64,000 nucleotides of DNA, taken from Hofstenia miamia. Lineage: Eukaryota > Xenacoelomorpha > Acoela > Hofsteniidae. The stretch is taken from positions 679,670-743,669 of the forward strand of contig CABFPE010000010.1 in assembly GCA_900660155.1 (NCBI GenBank), read 5' to 3'. Below the pieces are notes generated by a model that searched no databases, was not told where the DNA came from, and saw only the letters and a program-made list of their open reading frames with translations. The position numbers were made by a program, and so were the translations under genes. Position 1 is the stretch's first letter; every line of letters begins with the position of its first letter. Of the stretch, positions 1 to 11,825 are shown piece by piece.

Positions 1-2470
1 TCAATTATTTTACAACTGCTTTAAAACAGTAGCATGGAATAAACTGCTCATAGAAAGCCTGTATAGATTCGTTTTATTATTTATTTTTTTGAACTTCTTT
101 TTTAAAACATGTATATTGTTTTAAAGTAGATTCCTCTTCAAGACAAAAATAGAACAGTTTTTGCTTAGCTTAAATTTTCTATTATTTGAAACATGTGTAT
201 TATTTTAAATAGATTTATGCTTAAAAACGAAGCACAAAATATTTCAGGTATAAATGTTAATTAATGCCACATTAAATTGATAGAACTTGAGTAAATCCTT
301 AGGCTACGGTACACATTTAATATATGATTTCAATTTTGATATTGTAAATGTCTACAATTAGTATAATAAAGTTTAAGTTTCATTGATTTTCTAAATGGAA
401 TTTCATGAAAATTTTAATATTCAGAAAATATTCATTATTAAAAAAGTAATGATGACTTATGTTATAGAAAGATATGCAGAATAAAAAAGAAAAGACAAGA
501 TATTAATAATCTTACTTAATCAATCTTTTCTTCTTTTACTAATATCATATTAGTAATATTGCATTGTTAGTAACATAATGGCAGAATGGTTCATTATAGA
601 ACTCAGCAAATTAGTGCTTATAGCATTTTGTATTTAGAAATAAGATTTTACATGAAAATTATGAATAAAATGAAATGAACTGGCGTGTCGGAAGATGATA
701 TAACTTTTAATTTTTAAAATGATAAAAGTAACATAGAGTGGTTTGAAATATATACTAAACTCATTGCTTTATATTTTATTACTTAATAGTAACAAAATTT
801 AATAATATATCTTACTTTATTTCTTGCTCTTTTCTGCTAAAAATCATATTTTTATTAATGTGTGTTAATAACATAATAGCAGAATTATTTATTATAAAAT
901 ACAAATATTTACTGTTCATAGCCTTTTATATTTCGAGAAGGGATTAGATTAAAAGTTGCAATTTATTTTGAAGTAACCATTATTAAGACTATTTTTTACA
1001 TAAGTCTTTTATTAAGGGGGTGTAAAATGGTTCAATCACTCTGAAATTGTAACAAAATGCATAATGAGCTCTAAGACTAGCTAAATATGAATAATAAATT
1101 GTCAGTAAAATATGTGTTAGTACTACCTCTGAAAATTATTCATAAAATATTTTGAGCAAAGATATTGACGTAATTTTTTTCAGAAAATAGATGAAACTAA
1201 ATTTCATGCAATAAACATTTACCGTGAGTTTTCAGCTATTCACAATCTTTATTTTTTATAGAATATGTGGCTGGGTGAAATTTGGCACCCCTCTCAATAA
1301 AAATATGGTTAATAAATTGAATGAAATGAGCTAGCGAGTAATAAGATGGTATAACTTATAATTTACAAAAAGACAAAAGTAACAAAGTTATTTGAAATAC
1401 TAGTAAATTCGTAATATCTGCTAAATTCAGTACATCATGTTTTAATAACCAATAGATAGAAAATGAAAAGATATATCTTACTTTACTTTGCCTTCCTTTT
1501 TACTAAAATCATAATGGTAAGAATGCATTGTTAATAATAATAATATTAATAACATTATAGTAAGATCGTTAATTATAGAACTTCAACTATAATTTATTGT
1601 CCATACAGTGGAAAAACGCAAGGGGGACATGGTCGAATGTCCGCGTCCGATTTTCAAAATTTATTATTGACTAAATAACAAATTTTCTGTAAAAATTTCA
1701 AAAAATTAAAAATTATTGCCTTGAAATGCATTTTTAGGGTATGTATTATTAATATTTTAACATTTTTTTTCGGGATTTTCTTCTGCTCTTAGTAGCTCCT
1801 TAATCACTACTAGATATCCCTCGTTAGAAAATTCTGCGTGCACGCCACTCTTTTTAGAAATAGCTTAAACTTATATATTGAATTAAATGAACTGAGGTGT
1901 ACGAAGATAATAAAATTTATTATAACTTAAGATAAAAGCAACACAGTGTTTAGACACTTGTAAATATTTACTATCTACTAAACTCATTTCTTCATTTTTC
2001 ACTAATTAGTAAATACGAAATTTACATACCTAAATATATCTCACCATTTGTGGTGCCTCGTTTGAATTCTAAAATCATATTCATAAGAATGAATTGTATA
2101 TAATTGTAAGATAGTTTAGAATAAGTGTTCATCATATTTCTGTTTATAGCATTTTGACNATGTTAGGCTATAGAGTGCTATGCATAGCATATGCAATGTA
2201 GAAAATTAATGTATTCATAGGTAGCAGACTTACATTTCGGTTACAAAATTTCAAAATAAATGACTCGGTGACTCGAATAACCTGTTTTTTAGAATTTAAA
2301 ACGTTGCTTGGAGGCCTTTGCTAAAACAAAAATTACATACCCATATATATCTCACCATTAGTGGTGCCTCGTGTGAATTCTAAAATCATATTCGTAAGAA
2401 TTAATTGTATATAATTGTAAAATAGTTTAGAATAAGTGTTTTTTCTATTTCTGTTTATAGCATTTTGACC
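1..2470. repeat. Degenerate repeat units around an 'ATCTTAC...AAATCATAT' core
   Basis: About five diverged copies of a roughly 130-bp core begin near 499, 802, 1467, 2029 and 2336. Each reads like ATATCTTAC/ATATCTCAC, then a T/C-rich stretch, AAATCATAT, a G-A-A-T/TTGTA section and TATAGCATTTTG. At least three carry a longer common leader with AAATGAACTGGCGTG-like sequence (near 662, 1313 and 1880), so the units are about 570-650 bp. They are directly oriented and eroded, like an old tandem array. No coding potential is seen. Position 2159 is an ambiguous base. Confidence 0.6.
2157..2330. repeat. Repeat Y, copy 1
   Basis: About 170 bp running from ATGTTAGGCTATAGAGTGC to GAGGCCTTTGCTAAAA. It is matched in direct orientation by 2,925-3,092 with roughly 90 % identity by eye. 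Here it is sandwiched between two copies of the core repeat (2,022-2,156 and 2,331-2,469). Confidence 0.8.
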
Positions 2471-2924
2471 TTAAAGATTGAAATAACTTTAATTAGCAGT
2501 GTACTTTTTAATAATTATAAATAAATATAAAGATTTGTCATATTTAACATAATTTGAAATAAAAAACAGAAAAGAATAACATATGCAAGTTTAAAACTAT
2601 TTTAGTTAAATTAATAATGTAAGTCTATTAAAATAATAACTTTTATAAATTATCTTTTACTTCACAGCAAACCAGTCCATATGTGAATGCTTCGAACATC
2701 TAAAAATTATTTAAATAAATAAATTTTGTATAAACTAAACAAAAATTTTGATCATTAATATGTGTTCCTTCTTATGATACCACTGGGGTGTGAATCAAGT
2801 AAAAAACGTCAGAAATTTACTTAAGTCAAGAATTTTAATCAATAACAAATTGCTGTAAATTACAATTTGTAAAATTCAACAAATTTTTGTTTACCAAATA
2901 TGAAAATATTTAATGAACTATTGT

Positions 2925-3092
2925 GACAATGTTAGGCTATAGAGTGCTATGCATATGCAATGTAGAAAGTTAATGTAGTCATTGCTAGCAGACTTACATT
3001 CGGGTCACAAAATTTCAAAATAAATGACTCGGTGATTCGAATAACCTGCTTTTTTAGAATTTAAAACGTTGCTTGGAGGCCTTTGCTAAAAG
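2925..3092. repeat. Repeat Y, copy 2
   Basis: Second direct copy of the 170-bp repeat at 2,157-2,330. In this copy about 455 bp of unrelated sequence (2,470-2,924) separate it from the preceding core unit, so the pair looks like a duplicated core-plus-Y composite with a later insertion. Confidence 0.8.
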
Positions 3093-3173
3093 TATAATTG
3101 CATAGACATTGACAAGTTCAACAGATCACGATGGTTTTCTGCTATATTCGAAATCGTCACCTCGCATTATAAG

Positions 3174-3887
3174 CAGGGGTCTTATTATGTGCACTATTGT
3201 TTTTGATTAAAATATTAAAAAATAAATAAGAGCACTTTCCAATGTTAAAAAGTAACTTATTGCAATAAGTGCACATATTTTTCACTATATATGTATATCG
3301 TGTATACATACGTATATAATATTGATAATGGAATGAAATATTATAGAAAATTTAAAAGATCATGCTTTCAATAACAAAAATAAAAGAACAAAATCCATGT
3401 AATCCACGAAAATATCTTTATAGCCTTTTTAGAAGGTAATGCTAATGAAGTTTGATTTGATGATAATACTGATATTGGTCCTTGAGAAGAAAGTTTTTCA
3501 AACTTTGAATAGCAGCATGTAATATGATTTGTGTAGCCTGTCTTTTTGTTGTGCTTGTTCTTAACTCCAAATCGACATTTGAAAATGCTAGTCTCGATAT
3601 TGGATAGTAGCCAACTATTGATTTATTAGAGAACTTCGTTACTAGAGACATAATTCTTTACTCTGCAAAAATTAATGCAATTTAAAGTGATTTCCCGATG
3701 GTCGTAAAATTGAAATTTCACGTTATTAGAGTTCCTTTGATTGAAGTTCTCAAATTTTATCCACTTTTACAAAAATAAGTTTAGTTGCTACACTTAATAA
3801 GTGCACTATTAATTTAGTCAAAAATACACCTATACACTTATTAAAGTGTACTTATTTTTCAAGCACTTAATTTTTTTAACACCCCTG
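3174..3887. mobile_element. Non-autonomous hAT-type element, 714 bp, perfect 8-bp TSD
   Basis: Ends are CAGGGGTCTTA on the left and, inverted, CAGGGGTGTTA on the right. It is flanked by perfect 8-bp duplications ATTATAAG (3,166-3,173 and 3,888-3,895), the hAT hallmark. Subterminal regions contain several copies of AATAAGTGCAC-like motifs in both orientations, including the palindrome CTTATTGCAATAAG. A 69-codon minus-strand open frame (3,651-3,442) inside has no recognisable transposase motif. Probably an internally deleted derivative. Confidence 0.85.
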
Positions 3888-3895
3888 ATTATAAG

Positions 3896-4346
3896 CACAT
3901 GTTTCTAACATCGTCCATAATTGTCCATGTGAAATAAAAAACTATCGAAATACTTCTATTTGCAAATATATATTAAGTTTAATAATTTAACCCCATTCTA
4001 TTTCTGGCAAAATTTGGACTCAGTTAAATTCTTCTATTGTAGAGTAAACAATAAATTTTTAATGTTTCAACGTAGTTTTTTAATCGTAGCTATAATAACA
4101 ACAGATGTTTTTGATATGTAATTTTTTACGCAAAACAAACGAAAATCAACATGAAAACCTCTGAATCCATTAAAAATATTTAAGGCACACATGACATTTG
4201 TGTAATTCAATGATTACATAATAATAAGGCAGACTTTACTAAGATGAGCCTTTTTTCAATAATTTGTTTACATAAATGTGAACCGACGACCCAGTGGCAC
4301 TAAGCAAAAAATTGACCAGCCCTTAAATCCATGACCCGCAGCCCTA
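3896..4346. other. Spacer between hAT elements, nothing recognised
   Basis: AT-rich sequence between two transposons; no coding frame, repeat end or structured RNA stood out. Confidence 0.5.
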
Positions 4347-4956
4347 GTTGCAACCAGTGTTGTAGTGGAGGGGGAACGCAGGGGAACACCGTTCCCACAC
4401 TTCGATGTAGTGGGGGAACGCGTTCCCCCAGGGCTGGGATGGATCCCCTCCACCAGCATTTTCAAAATCATTATATAAATACTCAGAAAATTGCAAAGTT
4501 TTTTCAAATTACTAAATTATGCAGTTAAAGTATCAAATCCTCTTAAAAAATGGAGGAAAAGGCTACACATTTGCACCAAACTCATTGCAAGCAGCAATGC
4601 TGAATGAGAAAGAGGATTCAGCTCAATGAATTTAACATACGCAACCGACTACTTACAACTACTGTTTCATCACTGATGTTCATTAAATTGACCGGACCAC
4701 TATTGCGATTGTGGAAATGTGATATATAAAGTCCTGGCTTCGCTCCCATTGCGCTGCAAATGACACGCAAACTAAAGCTCACAAAGATACAAAAGAAAAT
4801 GAAGAGAGCACCTCATTGCTATGGAGCTATATTTAGAACCCTGCAACATATCCCAGTCAGCGTAGTTAAGACAATATGGTTTTTGTTAATATTGGCATTT
4901 GTTTGTATATTTATATTTCAATAAATATAAATTTCAATATTTCGTTTTTGCATTAG

Positions 4957-5782
4957 CAGGCGCGTATCGAGAATTTCTAAAAGGGGTGGCCCAATTCTTA
5001 TCAGAGACATATAGGTCTACAGTCGCGGCCACTGGATTAGCATCACATAATGCTAAAAGTATATTTTCATTCATCCAAGCAATTCATTATAATTGCAGAT
5101 GAATCGGATGATGAGTGGCATGATGAATTGTGCGAGAGTGGTTGGACAACCACTTTCCTAACATGTAGATGGGTCGCAGAGGCCCCATCGATTGGCCTGC
5201 ACGGTCTCTGGACCTGACCATACCCGACTTTTTTCTGTGAGACTTACTAAAGAACAAAGTTTATGGCAGCAACCCACGCACTATGGACGATCTAAAGAAT
5301 GCTATTACCGAAGAAATTCGTGCCACAGCATTAGATTTGATGAACAAGGTGTGCCGGTCTGTTCTTAACTGGATTAACAAATGTATTGAATATGATGGTC
5401 ATCATTTTGAACATTTGCTATTAACACTTTCTTCTTTTATGATTAATCGTTTTGGACATTATAACCTCAGTAAGTTGTTTTAGATTCGCTACACTGTATA
5501 TTCTACTTTCAATGATTCGTTTTTTGATTCCTACCCTTATGAATAAAGTTAGATATCTCGTAAAATGAAGCGTCTGGTTACTTTTGTTACACCCTGTATA
5601 ATAAATAAACCAAAAAGACAGACGGAGGTAATAAAAATAACATGAAATACTACTTTTTTGCACTTTATGTCAAACAAAAAGATTGTTCATCAATACATCG
5701 ATCAGATCATATGAGAATGAATTGAAATTGGCCCAAAGGGGGGGGGGTTCCAGGTGCAAGGCCCTCTCTAAATACGCCCCTG
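4957..5782. mobile_element. Inner hAT element nested in the outer one, perfect 8-bp TSD
   Basis: Ends CAGGCGCGTATCGAGA on the left and, inverted, CAGGGGCGTATTTAGA on the right. Duplications TGCATTAG are at 4,949-4,956 and 5,783-5,790. It is 826 bp and non-autonomous. Most of its centre is a mariner-type transposon remnant, so this is a three-level nest. Confidence 0.88.
5155..5600 (+). mobile_element. Mariner/Tc-type transposase remnant inside the inner hAT
   Basis: The plus strand reads RGPIDWPARSLDLT, then PDFFL, KNKVYGSNPRTMDDLKNAI and DGHHFEHLL, the C-terminal third of a mariner-superfamily transposase. One in-frame TGA replaces the tryptophan of the FFLW motif. The inverted-repeat end TTACACCCTGTATA is at about 5,587-5,600. 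The 5' part of the element is missing. Confidence 0.82.
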
Positions 5783-5876
5783 TGCATTAGCAAAATTTGA
5801 AGGGAGGGGAACACATATACTATGAAAAAGGGTATTCCCCCACTTAAAATTTTAGGACTACACCACTGGTTGCAAC

Positions 5877-6479
5877 TCTGATTGCTAGTAATAATTGCTA
5901 TTTGCTATTCCACTAAAACAAATTTTTTACAAATTGTAAAAACATTCTACGCCTGTATTAAAATTAAATTAAATAAATTACTAGAATATAAAAGCTTACT
6001 ATTGTTAGCGGGAAAAAATTCAGTGGTAAAACTGTAAGATAATTAAATTTCTTTTGCACATATGCATTTGAATTATTAACAACAGAAATTTTAATTAAAT
6101 TTAATTGATTTGGAAATTTGAAAGTTAAATAATTATAACTGTAAGAAGAAAAACATTATTGTTAAATAGCAAATTTGACATATACATATATTTCTTTTCT
6201 GAAATAATATAAATAATTAGAACTGTATTAAGTATTCTCTCGTTTATCGAAAGTAGATTAATTGCTTTGGCGCGCATATAATAAAATATCACAATTTTAG
6301 ACCAGATGGCATAGTTAATAAGAGACATATATTGTAATTTTATATATATATATATCATGGAGAAAGATGCTTTTTTATGTTCTTAATAAGTTTGTAAGCT
6401 TAATACATGTATATTAACGTGAAACTTTAAAAATATGTTATTGTTGTTAAAAAAATATTATCTAGATTACGAAAATATG
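5877..6479. other. AT-rich spacer, nothing recognised
   Basis: Only chance frames and a short TA tract near 6,341-6,355 are present. No gene signal. Confidence 0.5.
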
Positions 6480-7190
6480 ATGTTGATATGCATATCAAGG
6501 GTACAAATTCATTGGTTCCAAATTCATATAGACCTATTTGTTTTGGTTCTAGTTAGCATTGAAAGTTTATTTAACTTCAACATTTTTAAAATCTATTGTT
6601 CTGAATTTTAAGGGGTGCTTAGATAAAGTTGCTTCATTAAGGCAACACGCTTTAGTAGTAAATTTTATAAAGAATACTTCGAGTTTTTTTATACTTGATT
6701 GGAGTTGTACATTAAATTCAAGTTTTAATTAAGAAACGAAGAATACAATTTATTTATTTACACTTAAATTTGCATAAAATATCTAATGCAATGCCACAAT
6801 TGACTTTAAAAGATGAATGAACATTTATAAATTATAACAACAGTAGTGTTGTAAGACAGCAATCCTCTATATAGCTGATTGTGTGCTATATCTTAAAAGA
6901 GTAAATGGAGACTCATTAACAAAATTTCGAATTTTACCAAATCAAAATATTCTTCCATTGAAAAAATTATAGACTCTAGAGGAATTCAATACATCACCGA
7001 TTATGAAATTATGGTCCAAATCACAATTGGGTTTCAGAAAAGATCACTCAACATCAGACGCGCTTATACAAATGACAGAAAATGGCGAACATTATTAGAT
7101 TCTAATAAATTTGTTGCGATTGCCTGTCTATACCACTAAAAATTTTTCGATTTTATTAATCATGAGATATTGTGTAACATCAGACGGTAG
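6480..7190 (+). mobile_element. LINE reverse-transcriptase fragment (jockey/CR1 group)
   Basis: Near 6,520 the plus strand reads PNSYRPIC-like sequence (the NYRPIS motif). Near 7,020-7,150 it reads QLGFRKDHSTSDALIQ, then VAIACL..FFDFINHEI, the RT fingers and first catalytic block. The frame is interrupted repeatedly. It is the same family as the LINE at 38.85 kb, which reads YGFRKGISTSDALIQATE at the equivalent place. Confidence 0.75.
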
Positions 7191-8039
7191 TTGTTGTTAT
7201 TTATCGGCCAGATCACGCGCTTTTCGTGTTGACTAGTTGTTTTCATGTTTGTAAATATTGTAATTACGCATTGAATATAAGACACCCAAGCATCTGTAAC
7301 TAGAGAAATAGTTTAACCGTGTTCTCTTGTTCGCTAGAATCACACAGCGACCTTCTACTTTGACACTAAGCCCTCTGGCAAAGTTCTGTCTAGATTCAAC
7401 CCAGTGATTCTACAATATTCATAAAAAATTAAAAAATATTGGTTTTTTCTCTTTACAGTGCTCTCTATCCCATTGACCAGCACATCAAATGCTGAAATAC
7501 TGCGACACCCATTTCTTTTACAGCGAAATATGCTTCACCCCCGGCAACAGAGTAATCACATCAATTCTTCATCATATTCAAGCATTGCCTCTACTCCAAT
7601 GAACACAGAACTTACCCCACATTATGTCAGCCGCATACGACATATCATTAACAATGGTAGGATTTTTTAAGATTATAATTGTAATGCTAATATTTCTCAG
7701 ACTATTGCTAGCAAACTTTCTCTATCACAATACAACCTACTGTCAAAAATTGCTAAATACTAATTTTAGTAAGCTCTCTAGATCTAAAGACAAATAGGAA
7801 TTGTCAATAATCTTCAGAACTGCAATAAATATTCTGAAGATTGTGTAAATTGCATAAAGAACGAAAATGTGGAAAGCATTAGTATAAGTGTTATTGCATT
7901 TAACATTGAATTAATTCATCTAGGAAAGTACAAGGTCGATTATAACCCTCTGCAATTTAGAAATCACAGAAATGGTGTTAAGGCGAATCAATTTTCTTCA
8001 GATATGTAACAAGGCAGGAAATTTTCAAAGCATAATTCT
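7191..8039. other. Unassigned segment within the LINE region
   Basis: Contains a 70-codon plus-strand frame (7,458-7,670) preceded by a CTTTACAG acceptor-like site but with no recognisable product. An 11-bp perfect hairpin occurs at 7,809-7,842 (AATCTTCAGAA and its complement). Whether this is LINE ORF1-like material or host sequence is not clear. Confidence 0.35.
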
Positions 8040-9540
8040 AAAAAATCTTGTGTCCCATGGGAAATTCCAATTTGCGCATTAAAAAATTTGCTCCTCAAAT
8101 TATGTGTCCTTTAAATTTTATAATTAACTCTTGTATTAAAACAAACTCCTTCTCGACACAGTTAAAATTAGCAAATGTAACTCCCTGTTACAAAGGACAA
8201 TACTATAAATATCAATTATCGACCAATATCAATCTTCTTTTAGTAAAATCATGGAAAAACTACTTTTTCAACAAATTAATCTATATCTTTCAAAAAACAA
8301 TATTTTATCAAATACACAATTTGGATTCCCGAAATTGCATTCAACATCTGAAAAATGAAGGGCTTCTTTAGGCTATAATGAATTTTTAAGAATAGCTCGC
8401 TTAGATCTTACTAAAGCATTCGATTCAATTAATCACAACCTTTTAAAAAATTTAGAACGCTTTGGTTTTGAAATTAATTAGAAGCTATTTAAGTAAACGT
8501 TGTCAAAGAGTTAAGTTCAAAGGGATTTTTTCAAGATGGGGAAAATTATACAAAGGGGTTCCACAGGGCACACTGATAGCACCGTTACTTTTTACAATAT
8601 ATATATATATATATATAAAAAGTTGTAATAAGCCAAGACCGCAATGAAGTTCAATATGCTGATGACACTTGTATTTTCACAAGTGGGACATCACTTAAAA
8701 AAACGAATAAAAACTTAGAAAAAAGTTTATGTGATTTACATAACTTATTTCAAAATGCTTAAATTTAACAACCTTATTCAATCCATACAAAAAATTACAA
8801 TTCAATGTTAAATATGGTTATTGACGCTAAAATGGAAGAAATGTTGATGAATGCATTGGTTATGATACAATTTAGATATTGTTGTTTTTTAATGGAATTG
8901 GTGAAAGCTCATTATCTAAAAAAATCGCTTCTCCAATTCGATGGGCAAACAAGGTACATATTTCAATTGATATTATTCCCTCATCAAACTCTGTAACATC
9001 ATTAACAGACGTATGCCGTATGATAAAGTAGAATATCCTTCTTCTCACAGTAATTTAATAAGTAAACGCACTTGTATATTAGAGAAAGTAAAATTTAAAA
9101 AAGTTTTCTTGAAAAATTCATTTATAAATTCTGCAATAGAAATCTGGAATGATCTTCCAATTAAAGTTAAACAACTGAGAGAAAGATGTAAATTGAAATC
9201 TGAAATTAGTACATATCTGACTTCACATTATATTACAGAAATTGGTAAATCAGCATGGAAACGATACACATTTCACAAGAAATGGCACAAGTGCTAACAA
9301 TAGTCTGATCAATACTGTCCTAATTATATCTATTTTATTTGTATAATATTTATTTTTTCTATTTTGTTGTTCTATACCTTATTCTTTGTTTTCTTTATTA
9401 TTTTATTTTTTGTTTATTAATTTGTTAATGGCGCAATTATTGTAGTAGTATCAGCAACAGTTGAATGTAATAGTTAAGACTGTTACACTAATAAAGATTT
9501 CTTCTTCTTCTTCTTCTTTTTCTTTTTCTTCTTCTTCAGT
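8040..9540 (+). mobile_element. LINE 3' half: reverse transcriptase to tail (decayed)
   Basis: The plus strand shows, over several frames, the RT start (IINSCIKTNSFSTQLKLANV, then a NYRPIS-like motif), AFDSINH near 8,420, the GVPQGTLIAPLLF motif near 8,555-8,600, YADD at 8,655-8,666, and a C-terminal FKKVFLKNSFINSAIEIWND segment typical of jockey/CR1 elements. It ends at AATAAAGA followed by a (TTC)n tract at about 9,500-9,536, a likely LINE 3' tail. Confidence 0.82.
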
Positions 9541-10490
9541 AACAGACGTCAGCGAATCAAGTAAATTGATATTTTTTTCAAACTGGTCGCCAATCATTAA
9601 TAGTGTTCCTCAAGGAATCATACTAGGCCCACGGCTTTTTAATCTTTATGTGAATGACATGAAGGAAATTCTCGTCTGCGAAATAACACAATACGCCAAT
9701 GATACATCTGTTTACTATCGAAATGAATCCTTAGATAACGCTGTAAAAGTTATTGAATCGAATATATGAAATTGAGCAAGCATTTTAACATGCATAGATT
9801 GTCTATTAACCCGAAAAAATGAATTTTGCATAATGCCATTTTTTTTAGAAAAATACGGACATTTCTGACTAATCGATTAACTTCAATAATGCATCTATAC
9901 ATTCGCTAGTAAGTCTAAATATCTAGAAGTAACAATAGATTCAAAGCTTAATTTCAAATCGCAAATAAATATTAAGAAATGGCTGTTGGTATTAGAAAGA
10001 TATCTAATTTTTCATAAAAGTTACCTCCAATTGCAATAATTCAAATGTTTCATGCTTACGTTATGAGCAATCTAAGCTATGCAAATATCTTATATACTAA
10101 AGTATACAGCCTAATTATAAAAAAGCTTCGAGTTCAAGTAAAATGGGCATTAAATGGTTGTAATAAAAACTCTTTTAAAACAAAAGATTATAATTTTCCA
10201 CAAGAGTTAATTATTTACAATCATATTTATTCAAATTCTTTAATAAAATTCCACCCTACGACGAGATATTGTCGACACAGTGTAAAACTATCACAAAACT
10301 ATTCACGTTAAATTTAATAGCAATTATTAATACTCCAATTTATCACTGGAATAAATTTCCAAAATAAATGAAAATAATACACAACTTGAACAATTCAAGA
10401 ACGAGCTAAAATCGTTTATACTAAAAAAAGTTTATATCAGGTAAATCATTAGTAGGACTTAAATTTAATAATTGCGACTACACAATCCAT
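9541..10490 (+). mobile_element. Second LINE RT fragment (jockey/CR1 group)
   Basis: Begins abruptly after the TTC tract. It reads SVPQGIILGPRLFNLYVNDM, then QYANDT at 9,692-9,703, where the catalytic YADD has become YAND. Further downstream KKLRVQVKWALNGCNKNSF is the post-RT region. 5'-truncated and dead. Confidence 0.78.
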
Positions 10491-10513
10491 CGAAATTAGT
10501 AAACTATCCAGAG

Positions 10514-10762
10514 CAGGCCCATGCTTCGCATTTGCAAGTTATGGGGCCATGGTCCGCAGAGTTGAATAATTTTTTCGCAGTTTCCCTCATATGAAATAGT
10601 TTCGCACTTTTCATTGAATTTTTTTAATAGAATGGCATTATTATTTTATATATTTTCACTAACTTAGTAACAGAATATTAGAATTAATCCTATGTAGTTT
10701 TGCATCCAGGATGCCAAGTGACCCAACATGAAAGGCCCTGCCACTCCTTCGCCACGGCCCTG
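10514..10762. mobile_element. Short hAT MITE, 249 bp
   Basis: Left end CAGGCCCATGCTTCGC; right end, inverted, CAGGGCCGTGGCGAAGG. Flanks ATCCAGAG (10,506-10,513) and ATACTGAG (10,763-10,770) match at six of eight positions, an eroded target duplication. No coding sequence. Confidence 0.6.
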
Positions 10763-11208
10763 ATACTGAGTCAGTAATTGCTCATTTGTTTTTATTCGTT
10801 TATTATATGTAATTGTAACTATTAACGACGCTATTCCTTTGAAAACATCAGTTTTATATTGCAAAAATTTAAAAATTGCCGCATTAAGTGTAGTATTAGC
10901 AGCATTTTGTTGAGGTGTTTAGTTATGCCAATGTACTACACTTAGTAAGAAATTCTATTCTAATGAATATAGATTATCTAATCTTACTTCCATACAGATT
11001 TTCAAAAAAATTTTAAGTAGTGATAAGCAAAATGGATTTAGTGCATGTTTTCATTACAATATGCTGGTTTTAAAACCAGTGAAAAATGGTGAAAAAATTA
11101 GGTAGGACTTTCCAATTACTATCTAATGGCAGTTTTCGGTTGCCCCCGACAGGACTCTGGCTATCCATACAATTCAAATGCAATTTTTTCAAATTGATTA
11201 TCACGTTT

Positions 11209-11825
11209 ATGAATTAACTATTCATGATATGTTGAAGGACATAAAAAGAATTCATAAATGCAGTTATGAAAAAAATAATCGTTTTATTATGAAATAAACA
11301 AGTGGTCAAATGAGATAATTTTAATAAATTTAATTAATTAATTTGATAAGTTCTAGGAAAGGGCATTGTCCAAGTGAAATCTAAATTTTGGTGAATATTT
11401 CACAAAACCTACTCAACACTTTGCTTTATATATGTAATTCGTTTAAATATTCTATCTGTAGTGCATTTTCGGGTCACCCTATCGTCAGTAAGAGTAAATA
11501 TGTTCAAGTTTTAAGCTCAGATATTAACTACAGACCGCAATATGAAGAATGATCCCATGAATTAAATATTCATGATATGTTGAAGGACATAAAAAGAAAT
11601 CATAAATGCAGTCAAATGAGATAATTTTAATAAATTTAATTAATTAATTTGATAAGTTTTAGGAAAGGGCATTGTCCCAGTGAAATCTAAATTTTGGTGA
11701 ATATTTCACAAAACCTACTCAACACTTTGCTTTATATGTAATTCGTAGTGCATTTTCGGGTCACCCTATCGTTCAAGTTTTAAGCTCAGATATTAACTAC
11801 AGACCGCAATATGAAGAATGATCCC
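11209..11825. repeat. Tandem duplication (about 347 + 269 bp)
   Basis: Copy 1 is 11,209-11,556 and copy 2 is 11,557-11,825. Both run from ATGAATTAA.TATTCATGAT to CGCAATATGAAGAATGATCCC. Copy 2 lacks three blocks of about 42, 19 and 18 nt with clean junctions and is otherwise nearly identical, so the duplication is fairly young. Confidence 0.88.

Larger units (their letters stand above)
4355..5868. mobile_element. Outer hAT element with transposase remnant, perfect 8-bp TSD
   Basis: Ends CAGTGTTGTAGT on the left and, inverted, CAGTGGTGTAGT on the right, with perfect 8-bp duplications GTTGCAAC (4,347-4,354 and 5,869-5,876). The plus strand at about 4,600-4,790 translates in shifting frames to an ERGFSSMN-like motif and a KSWL-like motif, the hAT C-terminal dimerisation region, so this is a decayed autonomous copy. 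A second hAT element is inserted in its right half. Confidence 0.88.

Noticed and set aside
7193-7411. TGT...ACA-bounded AT-rich stretch resembling a solo LTR fossil
   Set aside because: No matching target duplication, no second copy in the window and no neighbouring retroviral-type coding region, so the assignment is too weak.
9500-9536. TTC repeat considered as a stand-alone microsatellite or CRISPR-like array
   Set aside because: It directly follows AATAAAGA at the end of a LINE and is best read as its 3' tail.
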